NCBI GenBank assembly: GCA_000773965.1
Contig: JRUP01000018.1
Span: 434,001 to 498,000, forward strand
Direction of reading: 5' to 3'
Source of the DNA: Enterobacter cancerogenus
GTDB taxonomy: Bacteria; Pseudomonadota; Gammaproteobacteria; Enterobacterales; Enterobacteriaceae
Length of the DNA: 64,000 bases
The notes under the pieces are model-generated. The model was not told the origin of the DNA, did not search any database, and worked only from the letters and a program-made list of their open reading frames with translations. Below are positions 26,795 through 37,110 of this stretch, in pieces (position 1 is the first letter of the stretch; every line of letters starts with the position of its first letter). The translations under genes and the position numbers were made by a program.

Positions 26795-27286
26795 TCATGC
26801 ACTTTTTTGGCGCGTTTTGTGCTCGGGGATAATCATCAAGCCGTTCTCTTTTAAACGGCTCAACACCACGGAGGTTTTCACATGGGCCACACTCTGATGG
26901 CCAGCCACCAGCTGACTGATCAACGCACTCAGCGAGGCTAAATCAGCCACGGCCACTTTCAGCAGATAATCAGCATCACCGGTGGTTTTAAAGGCATCAA
27001 CAATCGCATCCTCTTCTGCCACCATGCGATGGAAACTCTCTTCATAATCTGGCGTGTGATTCTTTAAACGCACTTCAATCAAGCCCACCATGCCAAGACC
27101 CACCGCGTCCGGCGAGAGCCTTGCGTGATAGCCGAGGATGAGGTTTGCCTGTTCGAGATTGATGCGGCGGCGTGAACATTGAGACGCCGAAAGACCGACT
27201 AAATCACTGAGTTCCTGATTGGTAAGGCGGCCGTTAGATTGTAATAGTGTCAATATCTTAAGGTCGTAATCGTCTACCTGAGTCAT
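26795..27286 (-). CDS. Lrp/AsnC-family transcriptional regulator
   Basis: 163 residues. The N-terminal HTH (DYDLKILTLLQSNGRLTNQELSDLVG and SASQCSRRR) is followed by the RAM ligand domain (about 70-145; FKTTGDADYLLKVAV). Such proteins sense amino acids and regulate nearby transporters. It lies between dnaB and the YitT-type gene, where alr is found in E. coli. A perfect 10-bp-arm dyad about 90 bp upstream could be its autoregulatory site. Ligand unknown. Confidence 0.88.
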   Translation of the reverse strand: MTQVDDYDLKILTLLQSNGRLTNQELSDLVGLSASQCSRRRINLEQANLILGYHARLSPDAVGLGMVGLIEVRLKNHTPDYEESFHRMVAEEDAIVDAFKTTGDADYLLKVAVADLASLSALISQLVAGHQSVAHVKTSVVLSRLKENGLMIIPEHKTRQKSA

Positions 27287-27375
27287 TCTGCTTCCACAGC
27301 GTTATAAGGTGCGCTTTGGTACAGATAACCTGATTAAAGCCAAGGTTGTCCAACACTATTTTCTGATGACGTGAA

Positions 27376-27400
27376 ATGCATGCACAAATCGTGCATGCAT
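27376..27400. promoter_or_regulatory. Perfect dyad upstream of Lrp/AsnC gene
   Basis: ATGCATGCAC (27376-27385) and GTGCATGCAT (27391-27400) are perfect 10-bp arms around AAATC. The reverse strand contains GATTTGTGCATG, shared with the dyad at 26692-26734. It could also act in dnaB termination, but the following T content is poor. Confidence 0.5.
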
Positions 27401-27414
27401 CTCGTTGGAAAGGA

Positions 27415-28818
<1,404 letters not shown>

Positions 28819-28894
28819 CATAGTGAATGCATTACCGATCGTGAAAGGGACGCGCAAGTATACCGTCCCAGGATGAACAATCACAGGAGTCAGA

Positions 28895-29878
28895 ATGGCA
28901 AAGCGTATTCAGTTCAACCAACACGGTGGCCCGGAGGTACTGCAATGGGTCGATTTTGAGCTGGCCGATCCCGCCGAACATGAGGTTCAGGTCGAAAACA
29001 AGGCGATTGGCATCAACTATATCGACACCTATGTGCGCAGCGGGCTCTATCCGGTGACAGCTTTCCCGTCCGGGCTGGGCACTGAAGCCGCTGGCGTGGT
29101 GAAACGCGTTGGCTCAGGCGTGACGCGCTTTAAGCCCGGCGACCGCGTGGTCTATTGTCAGGCTGCGCTGGGTGCCTATAGCGAAATGCATAACGTGGCG
29201 GAAGAGCGCCTGGTGATCCTGCCGGAGAGCATTAGCTTTGAACAAGGTGCTGCCTCGTTTTTGAAAGGCTTAACCGTGCAGTATTTGCTGCGTCAGACCT
29301 ACAAAGTGAAAGCCGATGAGATCTTCCTGTTCCATGCCGCTGCGGGCGGCGTGGGTTTGATTGCCTGCCAGTGGGCGAAAGCGCTGGGCGCACATCTGAT
29401 TGGTACCGTGGGCTCCGCCGAAAAAGCGCAGATTGCAAAAAATGCCGGCGCCTGGGCAACGATAAACTATCGCGAAGAGAATATCGCACAGCGCGTCAGT
29501 GAACTGACCAACGGTGAGAAAGTCGCGGTGGTGTATGACTCGGTGGGGAAAGATACCTGGGAACCTTCTCTCGACAGCCTGCGTCGTCATGGCTTAATGG
29601 TGAGTTTTGGTAATGCCTCGGGCCCCGTCACCGGCGTTGATCTTGGGATTCTAAACAAGAAAGGATCGCTGTTTGTCACGCGTCCTTCGCTGTTTGGCTA
29701 CATCACCAATCGCCAGGAACTGGATAGCGCCAGCAACGAGTTGTTCTCGTTGATCGCCAGCCGTGCGATTCAATTAAAGGTGCCGGATGAGCAGAAGTTT
29801 GCCTTGAGCGATGCGGTACGCGCGCATCAGGTTCTTGAGAGCCGCGCCACACAAGGATCCAGCTTGCTGATTCCCTAA
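28895..29878 (+). CDS. qorA: NADPH:quinone oxidoreductase
   Basis: 327 residues, the same length as E. coli Qor. Zinc-free medium-chain dehydrogenase with QHGGPEVLQWVDFEL, GTEAAGVVKRVGSGV and the nucleotide-binding AAAGGVGLIACQWAKALGA. It reduces quinones by one electron using NADPH in the cytosol. CACAGGAGTCAGA precedes the ATG. The order dnaB-qorA-pspG-dusA is that of E. coli. A strong terminator follows. Confidence 0.95.
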   Translation: MAKRIQFNQHGGPEVLQWVDFELADPAEHEVQVENKAIGINYIDTYVRSGLYPVTAFPSGLGTEAAGVVKRVGSGVTRFKPGDRVVYCQAALGAYSEMHNVAEERLVILPESISFEQGAASFLKGLTVQYLLRQTYKVKADEIFLFHAAAGGVGLIACQWAKALGAHLIGTVGSAEKAQIAKNAGAWATINYREENIAQRVSELTNGEKVAVVYDSVGKDTWEPSLDSLRRHGLMVSFGNASGPVTGVDLGILNKKGSLFVTRPSLFGYITNRQELDSASNELFSLIASRAIQLKVPDEQKFALSDAVRAHQVLESRATQGSSLLIP

Positions 29879-29884
29879 AAAGTT

Positions 29885-29914
29885 AAGGGCTTCCCGAAGG
29901 AAGCCCTTTTTTCT
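29885..29914 (+). terminator. Rho-independent terminator of qorA
   Basis: AAGGGCTTCC (29885-29894), loop CGAA, GGAAGCCCTT (29899-29908), followed by TTTTCTTTC, 6 bp after the stop codon. Confidence 0.92.
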
Positions 29915-30063
29915 TTCTTTTTATAGTTCGCGCTGGTGTAGGGTCAGCGGCGATGAATTCGTTTTGAATTACTTTACGCATCCTGACAGAAAACATAAGT
30001 AAAAAATATGTTTAATTGCAGATTCGTACTAAGCAATTACCGACTCTGTGATCGCTCCCGCAT

Positions 30064-30330
30064 TTAGCGCCAACCACGCCGCTCTAACTTACTGATTTTT
30101 CTTTTCAGTCTGTTCAATTTCACTTCACCGCTTGGTGTCGTAAAGGCGCGATAAAGCCACACGGCTACCACCGCCAACACCAGCCAAGGTAACAACTTGA
30201 TAACAAGCGCGAATAACCCGCCGAGGAACATCACAACGGTGGCAACAACCAATGCAGCGATAACGCCCAGCAGTGAAACGCCAGTCAGCAACAGCATCAG
30301 AAAAAAGCCGATAACAAATAAAATTTCCAC
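30064..30330 (-). CDS. pspG: Phage shock protein G
   Basis: 88 residues (E. coli about 80). Two adjacent hydrophobic helices (EILFVIGFFLMLLLTGVSLLG and MFLGGLFALVIKLLPWLVLAV) precede a basic cytoplasmic tail. PspG is an inner-membrane effector of the Psp envelope-stress response. ATG 30330 is preceded by CACAGGAGAG. A sigma-54 promoter about 40 bp upstream is the expected control by PspF. The neighbours qorA and dusA match E. coli. Confidence 0.93.
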   Translation of the reverse strand: MEILFVIGFFLMLLLTGVSLLGVIAALVVATVVMFLGGLFALVIKLLPWLVLAVVAVWLYRAFTTPSGEVKLNRLKRKISKLERRGWR

Positions 30331-30364
30331 GAAGGCTCTCCTGTGTAAGTAACACAGAGTGCAT

Positions 30365-30380
30365 TACAAGATGCGTGCCA
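30365..30380 (-). promoter_or_regulatory. Sigma-54 promoter of pspG
   Basis: On the reverse strand TGGCACG-CATC-TTGTA matches the -24/-12 consensus TGGCACG-N4-TTGCA with one mismatch, and the GG and G of the invariant dinucleotides are spaced correctly. In E. coli pspG is transcribed by sigma-54 RNA polymerase with PspF. Confidence 0.85.
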
Positions 30381-30489
30381 ATATAGGAATACGGTTAATA
30401 CATTGATAAATAAGATGTTATTTTCAGAGGAGGTATTTCAGCAGTGATGAAATTCACTAATTATTGGTGCATTTTGAACCGAATTAACG

Positions 30490-30712
30490 GCAGGGATGCT
30501 CCTCTGAAGGGACAGTAATGGCCCGTCAGAAAAGCAAAGCTTCCGCGCCAGAGATAAATACGCTGAGAGCGTTTTCAGCCATGCGCAGCATCGGGCCGTT
30601 TCCCAAAAATGGGCCGAATGTTCACGCGGCAGATCGGTACAGAGGCGTTTTCCCTGGCGTTCGGACTGCCCTTTTATGGCCGGGCACACCGGCGCACAGC
30701 GACTCACCTACA
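30490..30712. repeat. Structured intergenic repeat (copy 2)
   Basis: This region, immediately 3' of dusA, is similar to 6620-6850. Shared words include AATGGCCCG/AAAGGCCCG, AGCAAAGC-TCCGCGCCA and ATGCG-AGCAT-GG-CCGTTT. Hairpins are kept with changed bases, for example CCCATTTTTGGG here versus GCCCCATCCATGGGGC in copy 1. An ORF on the plus strand encodes MRSIGPF like the other copy, but reading frames are not otherwise conserved. Confidence 0.6.
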
Positions 30713-30713
30713 A

Positions 30714-31709
30714 TCAGGCTTCCTGTGGAATCTTATCTGCGACCAGCGCCAGTGCCGCTTCCAGCACCCGTACATCGGCACCCGGCTTATGGGCATTCTC
30801 ACTTAAATGACGACGCCACTGGCGCGCGCCAGGAATGCCCTGGAACAGGCCGAGCATATGACGCGTAACGTGCCCCAGATAGGTGCCTTTGCTCAGCTCC
30901 GCTTCGATGTAAGGGTACATCGCACGTACCACCGCGACCGGGTCTACAGTCGGCGTATCGTGGCCGAACAGTTCACGATCCACTTGCGCCAGGATGCCGG
31001 GGTTCTGATACGCTTCACGGCCCATCATCACACCATCCATATGCTGCAAATGCACTTTCGCCTCTTCCAGCGTCTTGATGCCGCCGTTAATCGCCATGGT
31101 CAGCGCCGGAAAATCACGCTTCAGCTGATAGACACGCGGATAATCCAGCGGCGGAATCTCACGGTTCTCTTTCGGGCTTAAACCAGAAAGCCATGCCTTA
31201 CGCGCATGGATAATAAAGGTATCGCAGTTGCCCTTGTTGGCCACCGTACCAATGAAATCACACAGAAATGCGTAGCTGTCCTGCTCATCAATTCCGATAC
31301 GGGTTTTCACCGTCACCGGAATACTGACCACATCGCGCATCGCTTTAATGCAATCGGCGACCAGCGCGGCGTCAGCCATCAGACAGGCACCAAAGCGCCC
31401 ATTCTGCACGCGATCGGATGGGCAACCGACGTTAAGGTTAATCTCGTCGTAACCGCGCGCTTCCGCCAGCTTCGCACATTGCGCCAGGGCTGCCGGATCG
31501 CTTCCGCCCAACTGCAGCGCCAGCGGATGCTCCTCTTCGCTGTAAGCCAGATAATCGCCTTTGCCGTGAATAATGGCGCCCGTGGTCACCATTTCGGTAT
31601 ACAGCAGCGTATCGCCGCTCAGCTTACGGTGAAAATAACGGCAGTGGCGATCGGTCCAGTCCAGCATCGGAGCGATAGAAAAACGTTGCGAAGAGAAAGT
31701 ATCGGTCAT
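30714..31709 (-). CDS. dusA: tRNA-dihydrouridine(20/20a) synthase DusA
   Basis: 331 residues, matching E. coli DusA throughout ([19 protein letters not shown]). It is an FMN TIM barrel with the catalytic Cys in [14 protein letters not shown] and the phosphate-binding ..GIKTLEEA.. region. It reduces U20/U20a in the tRNA D-loop using NADPH. Start 31709 (MTDTFSSQR) is preferred to the longer ORF start because the upstream part is unlike the family. E. coli has zur next to it; here 7 kb of accessory genes intervene. Confidence 0.95.
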   Translation of the reverse strand: MTDTFSSQRFSIAPMLDWTDRHCRYFHRKLSGDTLLYTEMVTTGAIIHGKGDYLAYSEEEHPLALQLGGSDPAALAQCAKLAEARGYDEINLNVGCPSDRVQNGRFGACLMADAALVADCIKAMRDVVSIPVTVKTRIGIDEQDSYAFLCDFIGTVANKGNCDTFIIHARKAWLSGLSPKENREIPPLDYPRVYQLKRDFPALTMAINGGIKTLEEAKVHLQHMDGVMMGREAYQNPGILAQVDRELFGHDTPTVDPVAVVRAMYPYIEAELSKGTYLGHVTRHMLGLFQGIPGARQWRRHLSENAHKPGADVRVLEAALALVADKIPQEA

Positions 31710-31800
31710 GAAACGCAGTAAATCCGGAGTTAGTGAGTGACGAGAAACTGCGCAATGATACCACAGCAATAACGGGCGACACAGCCGCCCGTTATTTCAC

Positions 31801-33126
31801 TCACACCGTCGGGGCTGTTGAGGTTGATGAGGCCGGCAGAGAGGGCTCGCCCACTTTCACCGGCGCGGTTTCCCGTGTGTTGAAGGCGACCCAGGTTGAA
31901 ATGACACCCAGTAACGAGAACATCACCGCCGGTCCGATCCAGCCGACCATGCCATACACGCCTGTTGCGATGAACGGCAACAACCCCGCCACCACGGAAG
32001 CGCCGTTGTAGCCCAATGAAATACCCGAGGAGCGGACGTTAGCCGGAAACTGTTCGGAGAACCAACTCGACTCTACGGCAAATATCGGGTCATGGCTGAA
32101 GAGCAAGGACAGGGCGACAGCGACAATCACCATCATCACTGCACCGGTATTGATCAGCATAAACATGGGGATGCCAAACAGAATGGTGAAGATGGCGCCA
32201 ATCAGGAATATTGGGCGACGTCCCACCTTATCACTTAGCGCGCCATACAGCAGATGGCTGCCGAGCCCCAGCGCTGAACCAATCAACGTGCCCCATAACA
32301 CATGGCGCGTATCTGTGATTTCCGCCAGCACCACATAGGACAACATAAAACTGGTCGTGATGTAGTAGCCACCCGTCTCTGCCAGGCGTAGCCCCATAAT
32401 TTTGACGATGGTGCGCCAATCGCGACGAATCACTTCCAGCGCGGGCTGTTGCACAATCTGCTTATCTGCTTTGGCTTTCTCGAATTCCGGCGATTCCGCG
32501 ACCTGCATTCGAATAAAGATGCCGATGGCCACCATCACAAACGAGATCAGGAACGGCATGCGCCACACCCAATCACCTTCAAACAGTGCCGCAGAGAGCA
32601 GGAAAGAACCATTCGCCAGCAGCAGGCCGAGCGGTATCCCGAGTTGCGGTACTGCACCATAGAAACCGCGCTTTTTCACGGGCGCATGTTCGAAGGCCAT
32701 TAACACCGCGCCGCCCCACTCTGCGCCGAATCCGATCCCCTGGATCATGCGTAATAAGATCAACAAGATCGGTGCCAGCACGCCAGCCTGCTCATAGGTT
32801 GGCAACGCACCGATCAATACGGTGGCACCGCCCATGGCCAGTAATGACCAGAACAGCACGGTTTTTCGGCCATAGCGATCGCCGAAATGACCGGCGAGGT
32901 AGCCGCCAAACGGGCGCATCAGGAAGCCGACCGCTAGGGTGGCGAATGCCGCCAGAATGCCGACGATTGGCTCTTGCGTGTGGAAAAAGATTTTGCCGAA
33001 CCAAGCTGCAGCGGCGGTGCCGTAGATAAAGAAATCATAGCTCTCCACCGCTGAGCCAATCATTGAGGCGAAAGAGACTTTCGCCGCATTGTCGCGGGTG
33101 TTTGCAGGTACAGAAGTCGTGTTCAT
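31801..33126 (-). CDS. MHS-family MFS transporter
   Basis: 441 residues with 12 membrane helices. Signatures are SAVESYDFFIYGTAAA, the loop 2-3 motif GHFGDRYGRKTVL, RMIQGIGFGAEWGGAV and the second-half DKVGRRP. This is the metabolite:H+ symporter group (ShiA, ProP, KgtP relatives), which import organic acids or polyols. It is the last gene of the leftward operon with a HIBADH-family dehydrogenase and a split transketolase, so it most likely imports the substrate of that pathway. Substrate unknown. Confidence 0.88.
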   Translation of the reverse strand: MNTTSVPANTRDNAAKVSFASMIGSAVESYDFFIYGTAAAAWFGKIFFHTQEPIVGILAAFATLAVGFLMRPFGGYLAGHFGDRYGRKTVLFWSLLAMGGATVLIGALPTYEQAGVLAPILLILLRMIQGIGFGAEWGGAVLMAFEHAPVKKRGFYGAVPQLGIPLGLLLANGSFLLSAALFEGDWVWRMPFLISFVMVAIGIFIRMQVAESPEFEKAKADKQIVQQPALEVIRRDWRTIVKIMGLRLAETGGYYITTSFMLSYVVLAEITDTRHVLWGTLIGSALGLGSHLLYGALSDKVGRRPIFLIGAIFTILFGIPMFMLINTGAVMMVIVAVALSLLFSHDPIFAVESSWFSEQFPANVRSSGISLGYNGASVVAGLLPFIATGVYGMVGWIGPAVMFSLLGVISTWVAFNTRETAPVKVGEPSLPASSTSTAPTV

Positions 33127-33174
33127 GTGTTACCCCGGTATTATCGTATTTTTCGGGCAGCAGTGATGGAGCGG

Positions 33175-34032
33175 TTAATTTACAGGTTTGCTCCAGGTCT
33201 CGATCACTCTGCTGTCATCACGTTGCCCCAATCCGGCTTCTGCTGCCGCCAGATAACGAGCATGAGCGACCTGTAACAGCGGAACCTCAGCGTGGCAGGC
33301 GGTCGCCGCCTCTGCCACTAACCCGCTATCTTTGACAAAGATGTTGATGGCGCTGGAGACCGAGACATCTGTCCCCTCTAGCATGCGCGGACCACGATCT
33401 GACAACATCCACGATCCCGCCGCGCCGCGCTCGACCAGTTTCAATACCTGAGCGGGTGCTAACCCCAGCGACTGTGCCAGACTTAGCGCCTCCGCGGCGG
33501 CCACAATATGCACCGAGCAAAGGTGCTGATTGATCACCTTGATCCCCTGCCCCTCGCCAACCTCGTCACCCACGATCGACACCGATCCCATGGTTTTGAG
33601 TACTGGCTCTACAAAGGCAATGGCGGCAGGTGCGCCGGAAGCAAAAATCACTAACTCACCGGTGCTGGCCCGGGCGGTTCCGCCCGTGACCGGTGCATCC
33701 ACGACCTGCGCACCGGCAGCAATCAGTGAAGAAGCCGCCTCACGTACCGCCTGCGGCCCGACAGTGGACATGATGACCCAGTGCTGACCAGCCACCTGCG
33801 GCAGCGCTTCCGCCACCAGCGCCTGCAACTGTTGTGGCGTGGCGACCATCACCACCACTACATCCGCTTCAGGTGCTTCTGCAATTCGACTAACCGCTTC
33901 AATTCCCTGCGCCTGAGCACGCTGGCGCGACGCTTCAAACACATCCACTCCGATTACCGCATGCCCTGCACGCTGAATCTGGCAAGCCATAGGAACACCA
34001 ATTGCCCCGGTGCCGACAAATATCACCTTCAT
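33175..34032 (-). CDS. HIBADH-family NAD(P)-dependent dehydrogenase
   Basis: 285 residues. The Rossmann start MKVIFVGTGAIGVPMACQIQRAG is followed by the substrate-binding DAPVTGGTARASTGEL and the catalytic-Lys segment GQGIKVINQHLCSV of beta-hydroxyacid dehydrogenases. Relatives act on 3-hydroxyisobutyrate, tartronate semialdehyde, L-threonate or sulfolactaldehyde. Located between the transketolase genes and the transporter, it probably oxidises or reduces a short hydroxy-acid or aldehyde in that pathway. Confidence 0.87.
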   Translation of the reverse strand: MKVIFVGTGAIGVPMACQIQRAGHAVIGVDVFEASRQRAQAQGIEAVSRIAEAPEADVVVVMVATPQQLQALVAEALPQVAGQHWVIMSTVGPQAVREAASSLIAAGAQVVDAPVTGGTARASTGELVIFASGAPAAIAFVEPVLKTMGSVSIVGDEVGEGQGIKVINQHLCSVHIVAAAEALSLAQSLGLAPAQVLKLVERGAAGSWMLSDRGPRMLEGTDVSVSSAINIFVKDSGLVAEAATACHAEVPLLQVAHARYLAAAEAGLGQRDDSRVIETWSKPVN

Positions 34033-34052
34033 GCTGTTCTCCTTTCGCGCCG

Positions 34053-35057
34053 TTATGCCAGCCAGACGCGAATCGCGCTGACCATCGCTTCTGTGGAAAT
34101 GCCGTAGCGGTCGTGCAAAGTGGGCAGCGCACCCGCATCCAGGAACTGATCGGGCAAGCCGATTTGACGAAACACGGGCATGACCTGCGCATGCATTAAC
34201 GTGGTCGCCACCGCCTCACCTAAACCGCCGACCACGCTATGGTTCTCAACCACCACCACTAAACGCCCGGCACGGCGGCACTGGGTGATAATGGTTTCAG
34301 TGTCCAGAGGCTTGATGGTCGGTACGTGCAATACCGCAACATCGACGTTATCGGCTGCCAGCGCTTTTGCTGTCTCCAGTGCTCGCATTGTCATAATCCC
34401 ACTGGAAATCAGCAGCACATCACGGCCATCGCGCAGCAATTTGGCTTTGCCCAGTTCGAATTGATAATCGTATTCGTTCAGCACCAGCGGCACCTTACCG
34501 CGCAACAGACGCATATAAACCGGCCCCTGATGATCGGCTATTGCGGCAACGGCTTGTTCCGTGTCCAGCGCATCACAAGGATCAACAATGGTCATGCCCG
34601 GAATACCCCGCATCAGCGCGATATCTTCAGTGGCCTGATGGCTTGGGCCGTAGCCGGTGGTTAACCCCGGCAGCGCAGCGCAGATTTTCACATTCAGCTG
34701 CTCTTCCGCGATCACCTGATGGATAAAGTCGTAGGCACGACGCGTGGCAAACACCGCATAGGTGGTCGCAAATGGCGTCATGCCCTCCTTCGCCATGCCA
34801 CCGGCTGCGCCCATCAATAGCTGCTCTGCCATGCCCATCTGGAAATGACGTTCTGGATAGGCCTGGGCGAAGATATGCAAATCGGTGTATTTTGACAGGT
34901 CGGCAGTCAACCCAACGATCGACGGCCGGGTCGCAGCGGCTTTGACCAGCGCATGACCAAAGGGCGCAGCAACTGTGGCTTGTCCTTCTGCGGCAATTGA
35001 GGCAATCATCGCCGACGTTGTCAGGCGCGGTTTTTTCTCTGTAGTAATGCTGCTCAT
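34053..35057 (-). CDS. Transketolase, C-terminal subunit
   Basis: 334 residues containing the pyrimidine-binding domain and C-terminal transketolase domain only. ERHFQMGMAEQLLMGAAGGMA has the conserved Glu that activates thiamine diphosphate, and ENHSVVGGLGEAV marks the last domain. It pairs with the separate N-terminal subunit; ATG 35057 overlaps that gene's stop as ATGA. Split transketolases of this kind serve in accessory sugar pathways, for example D-apiose catabolism and the sulfo-transketolase pathway. The sugar here is unknown. Confidence 0.88.
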   Translation of the reverse strand: MSSITTEKKPRLTTSAMIASIAAEGQATVAAPFGHALVKAAATRPSIVGLTADLSKYTDLHIFAQAYPERHFQMGMAEQLLMGAAGGMAKEGMTPFATTYAVFATRRAYDFIHQVIAEEQLNVKICAALPGLTTGYGPSHQATEDIALMRGIPGMTIVDPCDALDTEQAVAAIADHQGPVYMRLLRGKVPLVLNEYDYQFELGKAKLLRDGRDVLLISSGIMTMRALETAKALAADNVDVAVLHVPTIKPLDTETIITQCRRAGRLVVVVENHSVVGGLGEAVATTLMHAQVMPVFRQIGLPDQFLDAGALPTLHDRYGISTEAMVSAIRVWLA

Positions 35058-35914
35058 TTTGCGTTCTCCTGCGCCTGATCGAGGATAGCGATGGCCTGCT
35101 GCCACTCGTCAGCATCCACACGAATAAAATGATTCTTTTCACGCGCTTCCAGGAATGGCACGCCTTTACCCATTAGCGTGTCCAGCAGAATGACGCGCGG
35201 CTTGGGTTCGTCTAACGCGCGTGCCCGATCAAATGCCTGCTTCACAGCAGCAATGTCATTGCCATCCACACGCTGTACATGCCAGCCAAATGCCTGCCAC
35301 TTATCTGCCAGCGGTTCAAATCCCATGACCTTGCCAGAGGAGCCATCTGCCTGCTGCTGGTTGATATCCACCATGACGATCAAATTACTCAGTTGATGAT
35401 GTGCCGCTCCCATCGCAGCTTCCCAGGTTGCCCCTTCATCCAGTTCGCCATCAGACATCGAGTTGTAAACAAAAGCCGGATTTCCTTTATGACGCAATGC
35501 CAATGCCATACCGACACCAATCGTCAGCCCCTGTCCGAGCGATCCGCCTGAAATTTCCATGCCTGGCGTGTAGGTCGCCATGCCAGACATTGGTAAGCGA
35601 CTATCATCAGATCCATACGTTTCCAGCTCCTCCACAGGAATCACGCCCGCTTCAATCAACGCCGCATAAAGTGCAATCGCATAGTGGCCGTGGGAAAGCA
35701 GAAAACGATCGCGGCCTTCCCATTCGGGTTCTTCCGCGCGGTAATTCATCGCATGGCACCATGCCACGGCCAGCATATCAGCCAGTCCCAGAGCCTGGCC
35801 GATATAGCCTTGCCCCTGTACTTCGCCCATTTGCAACGCGTAGCGACGAATACGATAAGCGTGCTGTGACAGCCGCTGTGTAAGGCTCAATTCCGGTTCT
35901 GCAAGAGTCGTCAT
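35054..35914 (-). CDS. Transketolase, N-terminal subunit
   Basis: 286 residues containing the pyrophosphate-binding domain. YIGQALGLADMLAV, the His in LSHGHYAIALYAAL and the metal/TPP motif SDGELDEGATWEA are present. It is the first gene of the operon: N-subunit, C-subunit, dehydrogenase, MHS transporter. The divergent LysR gene at 36098 is the probable regulator. No kinase, isomerase or aldolase accompanies it, so the substrate may enter ready-made or the other enzymes may be elsewhere. Confidence 0.88.
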   Translation of the reverse strand: MTTLAEPELSLTQRLSQHAYRIRRYALQMGEVQGQGYIGQALGLADMLAVAWCHAMNYRAEEPEWEGRDRFLLSHGHYAIALYAALIEAGVIPVEELETYGSDDSRLPMSGMATYTPGMEISGGSLGQGLTIGVGMALALRHKGNPAFVYNSMSDGELDEGATWEAAMGAAHHQLSNLIVMVDINQQQADGSSGKVMGFEPLADKWQAFGWHVQRVDGNDIAAVKQAFDRARALDEPKPRVILLDTLMGKGVPFLEAREKNHFIRVDADEWQQAIAILDQAQENAK

Positions 35915-36097
35915 ATCTGTTCCTGAAAGAAGAGAAAATCAGCAGAGTTGGCAAGCAGAAGAGCGATCTGTCATGGTGAAAGCTGCAGCGGATTCACGTG
36001 CTATTTTCACCTGCTTGCCGTTTAGTAGCAGATTACTCAGCCCTGGCGCCTGCCGACAAAAGCAAAAAATGCATCAACTGTTGAATGGGATTCACAA

Positions 36098-36991
36098 ATG
36101 ACATTATTAAAAAAAGCCCCACTTTCGCTGTTGCGCGCGTTTGAAGCCGCAGGCCGCACAGGGGCATTTACCGCCGCAGCGCAAGAGTTAGATTTGTCGC
36201 CTAGCGCCATTAGTCATGCGATTCGTAAGCTGGAAGAGACGCTCGACACGCGCCTGTTTCAGCGCAGTACGCGCGAAATCATGCTAACCAAAGAAGGGGC
36301 AATCTTGCTGGAACATATCCAGCGGGGATTTGATGAGATGCAGCGTGGGCTTTCGCTCGTCACTGCTGATGAATCGCGGCCACTGCGTCTGCACACCGCG
36401 CCAAGCTTTGCCCATCAGTGGCTATTACCCCGCCTGGGAAGCTTTATTGCCGCACACCCACATATTGATCTGCGTCTTTCAGCCAGCACCGAATATGCGC
36501 GCTTTGAGCAGGATGACTATGATTTAGATATTGTTTATGGCGAGCCGCGTCCTTCGCCTTACGAGAAAATCCCGCTGGCCGTGGAGGAATTAACACCGCT
36601 TTGCTCACCAGAGATTGCCGCACGCATCCGCTGCCCGGAGGACCTCTATCACCAATCGTTGATTCAGTGCGATGTGCAACTCTACCAATGGAAGGGCTGG
36701 TTTGAAGCCAATCACCTGACGCCTCCGCGCCATTATGGTTTGCGCTTTGACCGCAGTTTTATGGCGATTGCCGCTGCCGTTGATGGTCTGGGAGTGGTGC
36801 TGGAATCCAAATTATTAGCAGAACGAGAGCTTGCCAGTGGGCGCTTAGTTTGTCCGCTGATTGAGACCACCCAGGAGATTCACTATATCGGCCATTACCT
36901 GGTGTTCCCACGGCATCAGCATCGCCACTTTGCGTTAGATAGCTTTAAAGATTGGCTACTTTCCCAGTTGAATCTGGCACAGCTTCGCTGA
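36098..36991 (+). CDS. LysR-family regulator (GcvA-like) of the transketolase cluster
   Basis: 297 residues. The HTH is SLLRAFEAAGRTGAFTAAAQELDLSPSAISHAIRKLEE in pieces over 8-45, followed by the effector domain to residue 290 (GcvA/AmpR subgroup: DYDLDIVYGEP and DGLGVVLESKLLA). It is divergent from the split transketolase operon across 183 bp, the typical layout for a pathway-specific activator. The effector is presumably a metabolite of that pathway. Confidence 0.87.
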   Translation: MTLLKKAPLSLLRAFEAAGRTGAFTAAAQELDLSPSAISHAIRKLEETLDTRLFQRSTREIMLTKEGAILLEHIQRGFDEMQRGLSLVTADESRPLRLHTAPSFAHQWLLPRLGSFIAAHPHIDLRLSASTEYARFEQDDYDLDIVYGEPRPSPYEKIPLAVEELTPLCSPEIAARIRCPEDLYHQSLIQCDVQLYQWKGWFEANHLTPPRHYGLRFDRSFMAIAAAVDGLGVVLESKLLAERELASGRLVCPLIETTQEIHYIGHYLVFPRHQHRHFALDSFKDWLLSQLNLAQLR

Positions 36992-37026
36992 TTGATAACG
37001 ATCACAAATTCTGCGCCCAGGAATGA

Positions 37027-37054
37027 AACAGGCCGCCAATGGCGACCTGTTTTT
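37027..37054 (+). terminator. Rho-independent terminator of the LysR gene
   Basis: AACAGG-CC-GCC-AAT-GGC-GA-CCTGTT followed by TTTG forms a hairpin with a short T tract 36 bp after the stop codon. Confidence 0.75.
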
Positions 37055-37110
37055 GTGAGCATGTTCACGCCATTTCAGGGTGAATGTTAGCGTGATGTGA
37101 AATGACGCAA

